Shown one piece after another: positions 1 through 12,927 of a stretch of 64,000 bases of DNA (the stretch's first letter is position 1; each line of letters opens with the position of its first letter). The stretch lies in assembly GCA_947179485.1 (NCBI GenBank), contig OX359249.1:41898250-41962249 (forward strand), in the 5' to 3' direction. The notes beneath the pieces were generated by a model. That model worked only from the letters and a program-made list of their open reading frames with translations, was not told the origin of the DNA and searched no databases. Both the position numbers and the translations under genes were made by a program. Origin of the DNA: Allacma fusca. Taxonomy: Eukaryota; Arthropoda; Collembola; Symphypleona; Sminthuridae.

Positions 1-397
1 TATATAACTTTAGTTCCACGGTGCTGGGGAAGCTTCAGTAATTCCTGCATTCTTTCGATTCGAACGTCAAAGCTACGATCTGCAATTTGCAATAGATAAT
101 TATTGCTAGTCAGCCAAAGGGTGAGTTTAGGGGAGAGATTTTTTCCAACTCAAAAGTATCTATTGGTGGAGAAACCACGAGGGAAAAAAATATTGTTGAT
201 GAGTTCCAGCATATACGGAACCTCCATTTCCTCTCAGACGCTGTCAACTGATATTAATACTTATGGATGTGGAATGTACATTTGCCTGCGGAACAGACAA
301 TTTACCTAGAAAAAAGGCTTCAATTAGGCTTAGATGAAATGATTTATGAGGGAGCCTTTCACCATTTTTGACATATTCTCTTCTAATCGTCCGAGGC

Positions 398-399
<2 letters not shown>

Positions 400-438
<39 letters not shown>

Positions 439-440
439 TC
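400..440 (+). repeat. (CT)n microsatellite
   Basis: About 17 uninterrupted CT units, then a CCCTCTC break. Confidence 0.97.
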
Positions 441-1323
441 ACTGGTCTCCCATGCCTTTGAGCTAAATGTGTAGAATGAATCAGCAGGTATTGTTGCGTT
501 ACATGCTATAATAAATGTCAGCACTCTGTAAGGACACTCCCAGTCAACTCGTCCTCATCATTTCCTTTACTTCCGAACATGCATAAATAATAATATAATG
601 CATATCAAATACAGTTCCATACACAATTCTCACAGGACACTTTCATCCGTATTATCAGTTGTTCATTAAATAGTCGGACTGCCAGCTCAATTTGTACTTT
701 CAGGCTTAGTGCTCCACAATGTACAAGTGTAAGCTAGTACACTCACAGTTTTTACTGTAAATTCGGGAAAAATAATAGGCACATTGTGAAGGCATCGATG
801 CTCCCATATGCTTGTTGGCTGAAAATTACATGAGGAAAAAATGTAATTATTTGTGTGCACAAAGGCTCTGATTACATGTAGTAGCTATTGAGTGTGTAAG
901 TTCGGATAAAAGCGGAAAGTAAATGTTGTTGCTATCTGCTCCGTATTATCCATAGTTTGTAGGAGCATTAGGAGGTGCTGGGAGGGACAGCCTGGAGGTA
1001 CATACATTACTGAGGGAGACCATATTCCCATTATGAGAGGATATGAGGAGGGTTGGGTGGAAGGAAAAGGTAGGCAGACACTTTTGCCAAGCCGTGTGGC
1101 ACTTAATGTTATAATATTAGCCGAAAAAGTGTGGACGTTTTCGTTAAAAAAGTTTCATTGGGTGTAATCTAGGATGTTGCCTTTTGTGGAGAGGGAAAAA
1201 TGAAAAAAGGCCACATTCTCTTTTATGCTATTGATATTGATGGGACTAAGTAGTTTGGACGTGCAAAGGTACAAGAGCGGTGCCCTTACTCAATGGAAAC
1301 AATACATGGGAAAGTATTACTAC

Positions 1324-1325
<2 letters not shown>

Positions 1326-1359
<34 letters not shown>

Positions 1360-1360
1360 G
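1326..1360 (+). repeat. (GA)n microsatellite
   Basis: About 13 perfect GA units grading into purine-rich DNA up to about 1395. Confidence 0.95.
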
Positions 1361-1472
1361 AAATCAAGAGAAAGAGAGGAAAAAGGGAGAGGATGCCCTG
1401 TTTTTTATACTTTTTCTTACCCATAGCACGGTAATATGCAAGTGCAGCAAGTCCCATCTACTAGGCTTGCTC

Positions 1473-1524
1473 AGTGGTAGCAGTAGCAGAAGTAGCAGGA
1501 GTAGCAGTAGTAGAAATAGTAGTG
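1473..1524 (+). repeat. Imperfect (AGT/AGC)n trinucleotide tract
   Basis: About 16 triplets of the type AGT, AGC, AGA or AGG. Translated it gives a serine-rich run, but there is no other sign of coding. Confidence 0.85.
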
Positions 1525-1776
1525 TGAACATAAGCTCAGCTCCGTCCGAGATATAGCAAATTTTGAAGAGGGACGGAGGAAAGAGCCAGATTGAGATGGA
1601 GAACATTGGACGTCGAGAGATGAAAATTTGTTGGTGATGAGAAAGGGAGAGAGGGTTCAATTTGACTTGCTTTCGCTTCTGTTGCTTGAGTTGATGAATC
1701 GATAGGAAATTCTATCTGAAATCTAGCTTGAGCGAATCCTGTCAGTTGCATTAAAACCGTCTGCTTCTGCATCTCT

Positions 1777-1778
<2 letters not shown>

Positions 1779-1811
<33 letters not shown>
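1779..1811 (+). repeat. (CT)n microsatellite
   Basis: A perfect run of about 16 units, 250 bp downstream of the AGT-type tract. Confidence 0.97.
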
Positions 1812-1813
<2 letters not shown>

Positions 1814-3443
1814 CTTTCGCTATCGCTTACCCACTCTCTTAGCTTTGTTCCTCTCTCCCTTATGTATCTACATATGCTCACCTAGGCCTCTACATAGCTC
1901 AGTTCTTCCAGACATACATACACACTCTAGTCACTTACGAGTGATGAACACAGTTGAATTCAAGTGTGCAACTTTTGGAAATGTCCTTAAAATGTTGGAC
2001 GGAACTGACTACATATGCTGAGATATAGGTAATGTCTGGAGGCATTTCCATCAGCCTGGTATTCTGGGTGCATACAGTCCATGCTCAGTGACAATGTCGA
2101 CACATAATGCGGAGCTAAAGGAGTCCACAGAGATAGGACTAGACGAGCGTGCATACGGGGCAAAAGACAGAATAAAATGCATCATTGGCCAAGAACCGAT
2201 CTGCTTTGCCGCCATCTTCTTATTTTGACAAGTCTCCTCTCCTCTTATTTAAATTTCCTGTGCACACATGCATAGAAATAAATTATTTTACATTATTTTT
2301 ACATACATACATATGAAGATCCAAGTCTGAGTGAACTGAAAACCTCACTTCTGCTAATGTTCTCCCTCTCCTCTCTTCCTCCGTCGTAACAACAAGTTTT
2401 TTTTGTTTATTTACTATTACATACCCAGACACAGAGTGTGTTTTCTGAAGGGAAATTTACCCAGCCCGACCAGTTGCTTTTCAAAAGTTTTTTTTTTTAT
2501 GCCTACAAGTTATTTAGAAGAGAACCCCGCTCTTCTCGCACTGCACCGCTGCTGACATTCAGTCCAGTACTCCTTTCAGAGAAGCCTCAAGTCTAACTTT
2601 TTCCACCACAGCTCAAAATAAAATATTCAACGCAGCCCAGAGAACATTTACATACTGTATACAACTGCAAAATAGACCTTAACTTTTCCCACTCAAAATG
2701 AATAGGATTCTAAATAGCTACTTTTTCTATATCTATTTGTATCTTGATGTAGCACACAAGTATATTATGTACAGGTACAGACTCTAAAACTAAGCCCTGC
2801 GCAAGAAGGCATTTGCATTGAAGAAAAGTTTAGTGTGCTACCATTTTCTATAAAAACCATTCCAAGGAATGGCACAGACATTTCATTTTATGTCTAAATT
2901 TATTTTATAATTTTGTGTAGCTTTTTTTTATGCAATTTGTGAACAATCTTGTAACTACTTGTGCAGGAGTGAACTTTTTGCTAGGACCCGTCAGCTCTCC
3001 GTAACACACTGAGACCGTATCATACAGAAATCAAATGGGACTCAGTTTTGCAAGACATTTGAGAAATATGTTGGGCATTCACAGAAAAGATGCGGTCCTC
3101 GTTGATCATAACCGGTACGTATGGAGATGATTAGTTGACATATGGACTTGGTAGCACAGTTTGAGACACTCGAAAATTTTCCTTGCGCTCTGTCATCTCC
3201 TCTCGGTCATACAGTTGAGAGAACCTGTCTCGGGCTCGGCTGACTCGAAGTTGTGTACATGAAGCGTGACTATAGCTTTCTGGTAATAGAAATGACTGAC
3301 TTCGTAGCTCCAATCAGTGGGTTTCTCCTTAAATGGAACTTGCATATATGAGGCCATAAAAGAGCTGACATAACCGTCTACTTCCGAGAAATTATCGTGT
3401 GTTTTTCTATTACAGAGACAAGTTTTTTTCTGTTCATGGAGCT

Positions 3444-3508
3444 TCTCTCTCTCTCTCTCTCTCTCTCGTAGTCTTGTACCGTCTCTCTCTCTCTCCCTCT
3501 CTCTCTCT
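3444..3508 (+). repeat. Paired (CT)n tracts
   Basis: Two CT runs (3444-3467 and 3482-3508, the second broken by CCC) are separated by gtagtcttgtaccg. Confidence 0.95.
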
Positions 3509-4161
3509 TGCGTGTACTCTCGCCGTACTCTCTGGTTCTTGAGGTGTTACTAAGCTTGTGGTTATTATGGTAGCAAAGACCAGATTTATGCTCGTGTGGT
3601 AAATCGTGTATCTATAGTTGTAGTGGTATAAACTGATTCCACTGAAATATTTGTGCCTGCCTACCTCCACGTAACTTGTGAAATGTCAATTTTTGCGAGT
3701 GTTTTCTTCTGCTCAGTCATGCTGGTCGGCCTACGTGTGTGTGTATCTTTATGTAAATGGTAACGAGTAGTGTTTCATTGGGAAAGGCATTAGTCACTTG
3801 TGTCTTATTTCTGGTTTTTCTGGCTACACTATAGCTACTACATCTGGTTCTACATGAATAGAATTTGGGTACAGACACTTTACTGATAAGAACTAAAGGA
3901 GATAAATTGCTGGGAATAGCTACGGAGACATACGTAGAGGCAGTACAGCATGTCTTGCAAGGAGTAGCTTATATGGAGACCCAGGGATGCATGCACTCTT
4001 GAGATCACCCAGGGAATATTTCAGGTTATCTTGTAGGGTTATGTCATCATGATGGAAATTACTCCCGTAGAGCTGGTTCTAATCGAAAGTATGTACTTCT
4101 TCAGTGGGACCAACTTGCTAGATATCATTAAATGTTGCAAGAGGGAGAGAGCGTAATCTGC

Positions 4162-4162
<1 letters not shown>

Positions 4163-4202
<40 letters not shown>
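4163..4202 (+). repeat. (GA)n microsatellite
   Basis: A perfect run of about 19 units, preceded by gagggagagag at 4141. Confidence 0.97.
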
Positions 4203-4205
<3 letters not shown>

Positions 4206-5267
4206 TATTTCTATACTATTAACGGTCTGACTGGAGAGACGGAGATGATACTAGGGAAGGATCACTTAATTAAAATTGGGATTATGTATTCTCAAATCGG
4301 ATAGATTTAAAACTATAAACTTCCTCCTTCCCTCATCCTCTCCTGCAGAGGAGCTAAGCTTCCTCATCCGATTTTTCTCCAGCTTTAGTACTATAATGTA
4401 GTCTCTTCCAGTCCGTCAACTGGGAGGTTTACAGGGTTGACTTAAAAAAATAAGTAGCACAGGGACGTCTCAACTGCACACCACAGATATAACATCAGCG
4501 ACTTTATGCTACTACCCAAAATCCTTACATCCTTCAACTTTCCTGTCAGTCTCCAATGTCTCTGCTGTCACTATCAAATTTTTTTGAAATTTACTGAGTG
4601 TAACAAAGCAGTGGCTTCCCTCTCTTGCCGTTGTAAGCAGGCGCAGTTTAAAACTTTTGAGTCTGCCATTTTCAAGATAATTTTCTTCGGGATTTATCCA
4701 AAATGCAAAAAGTGATGTAGGTCAACAAATAAGGTCACAGTGGTCAAATGACTGAAACTAAGCCCAGATTTTCATAAATTCATAAAAAATGAGTATTGGC
4801 GCTAGTTTGAGACTTGAATTTTTCATACTATATAGACTACTGCTCCAGCGATCTGGACACGGGTTGTCGAAACTTATGGCAAGGTTGCAAGAAATAATGC
4901 ATGGGCAATTCAGACCACGCCTGCTCATATGAGTTAGAGGGGAAGGCAAATGTTTTGTTACACCCTGTGCATAAATATTGACAGGAGCGTTGCTAGGAAG
5001 GATCCTATATGAATAAACGCAATGTCCACTTAAAGTCTACAAGTACTATCAACTTTTAGCTTCTAGCATTTAGAAAGTAGGTGCCTGAGTCTATATCTAC
5101 TTAAAGTCGAAATTCCCTCGCCCTCAAAATTTTGCATCGCACCATTTCCTTGCTGGAATTTAATTATCGAATTTATACATGTAAATTTAATAGGAGAACA
5201 ATTTTCACCGACATTTTTCTCCAAGTCAAGAGAAAACCTAAGAAGGTTTTTTAAAAGGAAAGAGAAA

Positions 5268-5286
5268 AACAACAACAACAACAACA
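5268..5286 (+). repeat. (AAC)n microsatellite
   Basis: Six AAC units in an A-rich context, the only AAC tract of this length seen. Confidence 0.9.
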
Positions 5287-7540
5287 AAAACAAGGGAGGA
5301 AAAAGTTGTGAGCAAGTTTTACTTACGGGAGACGAGAAAGCGCTAGTTTTTTTCCACTAAAAATTTAATTTGTATTCCAGAGTTGTGAGGTTCGGAGAAA
5401 AAAAATACATGTGAATGTATGTATGTATGTCTGTGGGTTGGTGGAAGGAGGAAAAATTTGAATTAATTTTAACCGAGAATAAAGGCACGGTTGGTTGGAT
5501 GCTTGGTTGTGCCAATGATATTCGCAAACTTTTTCGCACACAACAGAGAACAAGTTTGATGCAAAACTCGGATGTGAGTGTAGCGGGCCGAGAGGATATG
5601 TATTATCTTCAACGCAGGATTTCCCATGTATCATCTCCATAAGCTTTGAGGAACATACAGAGACAGGAACACACACAACTTTACTTTAGTTCCCTCCGAA
5701 CAATATCCATTTTCTCAGTTGGCAATGTCCTACTTTCCCAAATAGTGCACATTCATAAGCATACCTCCAGCGTATGCATATAGGCAGCAGTACACTATAC
5801 ATATTAGATACATACGTACATCCACTCCCCCACACATGTCAAATGTGTGGCACGTACGAGGCAGAGAAATATGGAAGATACTTTTTCCTGTGTCTGGCCC
5901 ACCACGGTGTTGCTACTTGCGGTTTTTCCCGAAGAATTTCCACCAAAAATCATCAACGTCATCCAGTCTAGCAGTATCTATGCCTGGAGGTAATGTTGAT
6001 GAAAGGAGCCAGCCCTCCTGACCTAAGAGATATTTCAGAGCACAGAGCTCTCTGCCTACGGTAGTAATATCCTCGGAGCAAATTGAGTTGACAGTATTAA
6101 ATTTAATTTTAAACTTTCTTCCTCTCATCATCATCATCAAGGCTAACTAGTATGGCTGACCGAATTTCCCTTCTCCCTTCACACACTTACATATTTACGG
6201 AGAATTAGAGTGTGGCACGGTATCACATTGCAAACACTCTGAACTGCACTCCTTGGAGGATCCAATGTATGAAACTGTCGGGCATTGCTACCGTCTGCTA
6301 TGTACATTATGTATGTACATACGTATGTATACTCCTTCCTCCCATGGCATGCCACGATGCTTTTAATAAGCTAGCTGAGCTAAGTAGCTTTTTTCCACTG
6401 CATTGCTCCATCTCACCCTGACAAAGGTTTTTCTCCGTAAACATTGGGCCGAGTGTATGGGAAAAATGAGCTGGGTTATTTAACGGTGTGGAATTATGAA
6501 TTCCGTGTAATTAACCGGTCTCTTTGGTCTTGGCCTGGTTCTGTGAAAACATGCACACTCCGTAGGATGGGGTTCCTCAAGAATTCATAAGGCTTCCTCA
6601 TTACCACCGTCCGTCTCTCCTTCAATGGTGTGAGCATGAAAACTTGTGTACTTTCTTCCTCCTTTTTGTTGACACTTCGAGAAAGTTACACCTCGCTCCT
6701 GACTCCCTCCTTCACACGACTTAGCAGTCCCTAATTTTCTCCCCTTTAATCCATTTTACCGTTTGGCACCATCTCACTGACGGCTTTCGACGAGAAAGGC
6801 CCATTTTTTTATCTACAGAGATACATATGTACATACGAGCCTTCCCCACGTCTAGTGAGTAGACTTTCTTAGGGTGGGGTTTATAAAGGATTTTTATATT
6901 TTCGACGGCGCGCTGTCATTGCAAGAATATCAGTGCCTGGGTGCAATAAAAAAATGGACTTGTGATTTAGTACGTAGATAATTGTGTAAGGTGGTCGGAA
7001 AGGAACAAGATTAAATTGCTGCCTGAGATATTGATCCAGGGATAGCGGAGTGGAAGTTCGGTGGGAGCAAGACCGGACTAAAAAGGTCATGTGTTGGAAT
7101 AAAAAGGAACGGGAGTTTACAACTGTGAGATAAAGGGCTAGGAACAAGAAAATAATAAAATATAAATGTGTTTACAACCCTTAAAGATTCTATTGGAATG
7201 AGTTGTAAATAACGTCGGAGTACTCTATCACTGGATTTTTTTTTTGCAATGAGGATGGACTCGAAGTAATGTGATGGCTAGTAAATTACTTGCCTTTTGT
7301 GCAGACACGGCGGTGTCTCTCACTTAACGCTAAAACTCTGTCGCTCCGTGCCTGACACACGGATTGCAGTTGGAGACTCGAGGGAGGCTACAGGACTTGT
7401 CGTCCTGTACTTAAATCCGGCTGTACTGAGTAATGTGGCTGCTGCCATGGAAAAATGTGACTGGTGCCAAATTAAATAGGAATTGTAAAATAATAAAATA
7501 AATTGTATTTACAGACATGTTCCTCCTCGCTAACTCTACT

Positions 7541-7556
7541 AGAGAGAGAGAGAGAG
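7541..7556 (+). repeat. Short (GA)n tract
   Basis: Eight perfect GA units. Confidence 0.85.
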
Positions 7557-7839
7557 TAACCATCATGGAAAATTTACTGCCGGAGGAGTACACATGCAAC
7601 CGCAGAATGACTGAAATGGGTCGTCCATATGTATTTTATTACTTTCCCATACACATTGCTAATAGGGTTGTGTGAGAGTATTAATAGTCTGGGAGAGTAT
7701 CTATGTATGTAGATATTTGTATGTTCGTCGTTGTGGTTGTGCTCGGAGTTCTGACCAAAGAGCCTGAAGGGTGGAGAGATGCTAGTGAGAGCCTAATGTT
7801 ATAATTACATGCAGAAAAATGTGGCGGTGGCCGTCGACG

Positions 7840-7960
7840 ACGTCGTGGTCAATAAATGTAGATGCCTTTTATTTGACAATTATTTATGAGGAGTAAATGA
7901 CCTTGGTTACCTCAATTCTTTATGGCCCCTTATGAAATTTTAAAATCTGCCCATTAGTAA
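7840..7960. promoter_or_regulatory. Candidate cis-regulatory element with TTTAT-type sites
   Basis: Close together lie caataaa, ttttatttgacaattatttatgagg, ctttatggcc and cttatgaa. TTTATG/TTTATT words match known posterior Hox/Cdx-type preferences. There is no simple repeat and no open frame. Regulatory function is inferred from clustering alone. Confidence 0.15.
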
Positions 7961-8270
7961 CCAACATTTTTTTTTACAACTTTTACAACCCTCCAACTCA
8001 TGTATTTAAACTTGCGTCCTGTCAAGCATTAGCATAGTCTCTGCCATGTGCCTACATATGAACGTGTGCAAACCATCAGTTTCAAAGTTAGTTTTATATA
8101 GCCAGTAAAGGGGTAGAAAATGCTAATGAAAATTACCAAAGCCCATCGCTATGTTTATTGACGGATGAGCAAGTGCAATAAATGTAGACTCACGTTCAAC
8201 TTCCACAGCCTTCTCGACCGAGAGAGATCTCTAGAAAGGGAATTTCAAGGGAGAGAGAGTGCTACAGACC

Positions 8271-8289
8271 GAGAGAGAGAGAGAGAGAG
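8271..8289 (+). repeat. (GA)n tract
   Basis: Nine perfect units; a shorter gagagagag lies 20 bp upstream. Confidence 0.9.
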
Positions 8290-8626
8290 GAAAATGCATT
8301 ATTCTTCATGTTGGACTTGTTCCCTACAAATCCATAAATTTTTGCTCATACATATATCTGTCATTGGGACGGAGTCGAATTTTTCCACACACTCGCCTCC
8401 TCTCTTCTGCCAACCAGAGAGACACCATATAAGGTCGTATATGAAAAAAGCTTTATTTTGATTTCCCAATAGTTTTTCATTCGTACACTTTTCATAAACG
8501 CCACGGACGTCCAAGCATGTGTGTGTGCTGGGCTCAAATGGAGCATCTCCACTACCGATTCTCCGTAGGTTTCTTCCAACACGAAAAGAATCGAGAGTGC
8601 TCGAATTACTTATAGTTAGTGGCATC

Positions 8627-8651
<25 letters not shown>
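8627..8651 (+). repeat. (CT)n microsatellite
   Basis: Twelve units, followed by CT-rich DNA to 8685 and a T8 run. Confidence 0.95.
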
Positions 8652-8657
<6 letters not shown>

Positions 8658-11600
8658 CACTCCACTATCTCTCTCTGTGTCTCCGTCTGTTTTTTTTCTT
8701 CTTATATTTTCCCGGGTTTTTATGCCCGTCTCATTTTACAGGGACTAGTTGCGAGCACATGTTTCAGTAATTGCTCGGCTCATTCCTTTCACTTCCAGTA
8801 GTCATGTGGCACACATGCACACTCATAAGTTTCAGACTCAGGCCTCATTTTAGTATACTGTACAGTGTGTACCCAAAATGCGTATGCACGTCAATGGATG
8901 GATCAGCGTGCACCAGATACTTATACAGGCTTTTCAAAGGACATGCCTTTTGGCTGTATTGTTGACAGTGGATGGAGGTTCATCCGAATGTCCGCAAGTA
9001 TTTTGAGATAGTTACAGTTTGGAGATTTCAACTGCGTGGGTTTATTTTACAGGGCATTTATATGTAAGAGCTTTTCCGTGGCGTAATGCTCATGTTATTT
9101 TATTCTGGGCTCTGATGGTATTTTATGCTTACGATGCATTGGTATGCATGTCATTGTACGCTATTACCCTAAGTAGTATGCAGTAAAGTAAGGAGAGAAA
9201 GGGAGAAAAGGGAATGAGAGTGATTTGTAAAGCATAACCGTCTGTCCGTCATTCATCCATTCTGGGAGGAAAGCTCCGCTACCTGCGTGCCGTACTAGAC
9301 TGTGTGTTTAGTGCATGGGGCGGATACGGACAGAAACACCTAGCTCTCTGTCTGCCTTTGTATACGTATGTGTAGGAAGATACGGTTTTTTTGCATGGTA
9401 AGATGATAGGCCTCTTTGTGTATCTATAGGAATGGAGGTCTGAGTATATCTACATACATAGGAGGGAAGGCCCTGTGTGAAGGGAGATAGTTCTTTGTAC
9501 ATAGAAGGTTATTTTTTGTCATCATTTTATGATGATTCTTTCAAGCTGACGACTGTCTGTTGGTGGGTTGATTCGTGAGATGAAAATGCATAGAAGGATT
9601 ATACTACTTCACATTTCCTTTCTGTCTCCGACCGTGCTAGTTTAACCGAATCTCTCTCATCCTCCCGCTCTGCCCTATCTCAGTGAAACTGTTCCTCCTC
9701 AAAAGCTTTTACTGAGATCCTCGTCAACCTTCCACACCACAAGTAGTCCGTGTAAAATGGAACTGAGAAAGTAAAAATATCTTGCTCTGACAGTATCTCT
9801 CTTCTCGCTGCATTTGAAAGTTCAGATGGAAAGGCAGAAAGGAGCAGATGCAATTACGGACACGGACGATAGCTCCTCTTCATTTCATTTCCCCACACAC
9901 ACACACATACCCACGCACTTGATTTGCAAAGATATACCTCGGGTTGTAGGGAAACGTAATGATGTCCTAAATGCACGGGAGTGCAGCATATTGTCATTTG
10001 TAGCGAGTCGGGCTCTTATCTTAGAATCACTTAAGGTCCTATCTCCAGTTGAGCTAAATGATACCTTTTTCAAGCTGCGGCTGGTTTTAACATATTGCTC
10101 TGTGATTTCCATCCGTTTAACATTTCATTCCTCATGTCAAATGGCATCGGAGGGAAATAAATATTCAACTTGAATGGTTTCCCTCTCGCCTCGAATAACT
10201 CTCCAGAATTCGAATCTAGTCTAGAGCTGGAACGCAGGGCAGAGTCAACCTAATATATTCCATGTTGATTGTTGCCTCATTTCATTTAGTGGAAGGGATG
10301 TCTTCGTGTGTGTCATCATTGCATTGCTTACTCAAATGCAAGGGAACAGTATCGGTATAGATCTGGAGTCTCCAGTTATACTTGAACCGGTAGGGCCAAG
10401 GCAATGGACAAGTATGTAGGATGCCGCAATCATTCCCATAGATATAATTATCTACTTATGTGACATATGGCATTGCATGTTACTGTTACAAATATGCACT
10501 TGTAATACCATTCCGTTATGTACTCCCGGCTCCCCACGTAAGCATGCGAATAGGAAATGTAGCTACTGGATAGACCTATGAAGTATAATTATGTATGTTC
10601 ATGCTGGGAAGGTTATGTCTTCACGCATGATATGCAGTACGGGGTTTTAAACCAGACTTGTGAGATGCTACCCGTGAATGCTCATCAACTGGAGGAATTT
10701 AGAGAGGAAGTGGAAAAATGGGAAAAGTACATTTTGTTGTGTACGTATAACATGGTAATGTGGAGTTAAGGGTATAATTCCGTACAATCATAGCATCATC
10801 TCAGCCGTAGTAGCTTCACGGCTTATTTCCCAAATGTGATATGCAGTACATTAGGAACCAAAGCTGAGAGTACTTACGACGATTAATGTTCCTTAGTTTA
10901 GTAACTATTTTGTTTAATCTTCCTCACACTCATCTCCAGACATTACTTAATTCACTTCCTACTCCTGACACAAAAGTACACAATAGCAGTAGAAATTATC
11001 TGTTAAACTTGCAAAAGGGCACGGTTGTTTGAGAAAGCCAGAAGGGTTCGGAGAAAAAGTTTCCCAAAGTTCTAACACTGTAGTGTGGAGTGTGGCCTGA
11101 GTGAATGTGTGTTTATGGGAGTATTATTATTGCGAAAAGGTACATGAAATAAGCTCGGTTGGGTTTTTTGGGTGATTTAGTGTAGAAAATATTCATCAGC
11201 GTAATTGTCTAAAATGAAATGTTGCTTGTTGGTTACAGGGGCCTGGATGACAGAGGAGTCGGCATAGCTCAACCTGCTCTCAGAGAGATTCATTATTCCC
11301 GTCAATCGCGCCCTAACTAAGTACTAATACCAAATCCCACAACCGAACTCATCTACCGAGAGAGGAGCTGGTAGCTGGGAGCTAGAACAGGGGAATTCGG
11401 AAATCAAATTGAAAGATTGGAAGTGAGACGGGAGCTGGAAAGGAGAGAGAAACCATGAGGCTGTGGTAAAATGAGGGGAATTATAAATGAATGAGAATGG
11501 CGAAGGAGCGTGATGCTAATTCATCATTGATGTAAGAGTCAAGTACTGAATTGAATTGCAAGGACATACAGCATCGTGTAGACTTTGGGCGGAGATACAG

Positions 11601-11858
11601 TTCCAAACCCATATACCAATTGAAATACGTACTCTCCTGTATCTTCCAGAATAAATTTCTCATAGACACAAATATAGAAACAAAGTACAAGTGTTCACAA
11701 ACGAATAGTACAGAAGGAAATATTGGGAAGTTAGAGAATGAACGAGCTCAGAAGTTATGATATGAGGAGATATAATTACTTGAAGTATGATTTGACAAAG
11801 TAACAAAAGCAGAAACGGATGAGAAGCGGATGCTCCCTTATCAAACGACAAATACGTT

Positions 11859-11899
11859 TCTCTCTCTCTCTCTCTCCCATCATCATCATCATCATCATC
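11859..11899 (+). repeat. Compound (CT)n-(CAT)n microsatellite
   Basis: Nine CT units abut seven CAT units, the only compound junction of this type in the window. Confidence 0.95.
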
Positions 11900-12525
11900 G
11901 CATCGTAATCATCCTCACAGGAGCATCATTACCATTGTTGTGTCGTCCGGGAACACACTCACGAGTCCCTTACGCTCCTTCCACAATACATAAATAATCA
12001 TAGAGCGACAGGAGGAACAACTGGTCTGTGATACCTCGAAGTCGATTGTGAGCAGCCACTTCACTCAGCTTTTTCCACAATGACACTCTGATAGAATTAC
12101 TGAACAAGTTTGGTAGAAACCTCCGTCATCGTTAGGTTGACTCGTCGTCACATTCTCCAAGAGTGTCGCCCGTTGGTTTGTTGGGCACTGCCGCAACTTC
12201 GGCCCTTGTCGCACTTGTGTTGAGAAAAAGCCTATGAACATGAACTCATCATCATGTGTCGACTGGATTCAAGTATAAAGTGTCTTTCGTCTGTCCCATA
12301 TGTCATTCATCCACAATTACAAAGGGTTGTCATCCCAACAAGGAAATTACAGTAGGACTCCTCCGTTCCTTCCACGCACTCACCTCCAAAGAAACGTTAC
12401 TCAATTATTCCTCTGCGGACTCTTCTCCTCAACTACCCATTCAGCTGGTAGCTAAGTAAGTACCAGTGAATACCATTCATCCTAACAATTACATTTTGAG
12501 ACTCCGGGAGTGAACCTCACAATAA

Positions 12526-12927
12526 CTCCAAGAACCTCACAACAACCAAGAGAGCCTCCCAGGAACTATAGCAAGTGTATGTATTTGGTACCGCAAAGGT
12601 GAGTGCCCATTCTGCCACATATCCAAAATCAATGTAAACAACGAAGGAAACTCGAAACACGCGACTAGTTCCAAACAAGGTAAAAACTGCAAACAACAAA
12701 TCCCTTGTACCATTACATCCATACATAGAGCCTGTCGTTGGAACGAGACCAGCGAGCCCTGCAAAGCAACTTGTAGGAAAATTGTCAACGGCGTTGCTCA
12801 CTTCATGAACTACTCCCACCTTTCACCTTGTTCCACTCCATGTAATAAACTACACTTGAGAGAGGTAAATTACCAGGAAGTACTGCAAGGCTGGATCCAT
12901 CCAAACTCCTCACAACTTTCGCTCGTA
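12526..12927 (+). other. Cysteine-rich open frame without start, unassigned (possible exon or relic)
   Basis: There are 134 codons between TAA at 12523 and TAA at 12928, with the only in-frame ATG near codon 94. Ten cysteines lie at codons 19, 27, 30, 55, 61, 70, 79, 83, 102 and 106. They form CxxC-type pairs such as ECPFC, PCKATC and PCSTPC. There are three Asn-X-Ser/Thr sequons (NETS, NYSH, NSSQ), a pattern seen in secreted domains. The same frame is also open at 12244-12459, with three stops between the two blocks (12460, 12511, 12523). GTAAGT at 12456 and GTGAGT at 12599 are strong donor-like strings, but no acceptor with a pyrimidine tract fits. Minus-strand frames are open here too, so low stop density may be compositional. 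It matches no family I can name. Confidence 0.2.

Larger units (their letters stand above)
1..7839. other. Non-coding region with GA/CT tracts
   Basis: No gene seen. Simple repeats are listed separately. The remaining DNA is unique-looking, with scattered tacata/tatgta words (for example around 6300-6330). Open frames of 60-100 codons here are chance frames or translated repeats. Confidence 0.6.
7961..12243. other. Non-coding region
   Basis: No gene seen. Two short GA/CT tracts occur at 8271 and 8627. The frame at 9814-10173 (119 codons) has ordinary low-information composition and no splice context, so I do not call it. Confidence 0.6.

Noticed and set aside
51..60. GATTCGAAC, reminiscent of a tRNA B-box reverse complement
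   Set aside because: There is no A-box, acceptor stem or cloverleaf around it. Similar strings at 10210 and 53353 fail too.
1293..1556. Ser/Arg-rich frame (SGSSSRSSRSSSSRNSSVN)
   Set aside because: This is the translation of GA and AGT/AGC simple repeats.
5416..5431. (ATGT)4 run
   Set aside because: Too short to separate from the common tatgta/tacata background.
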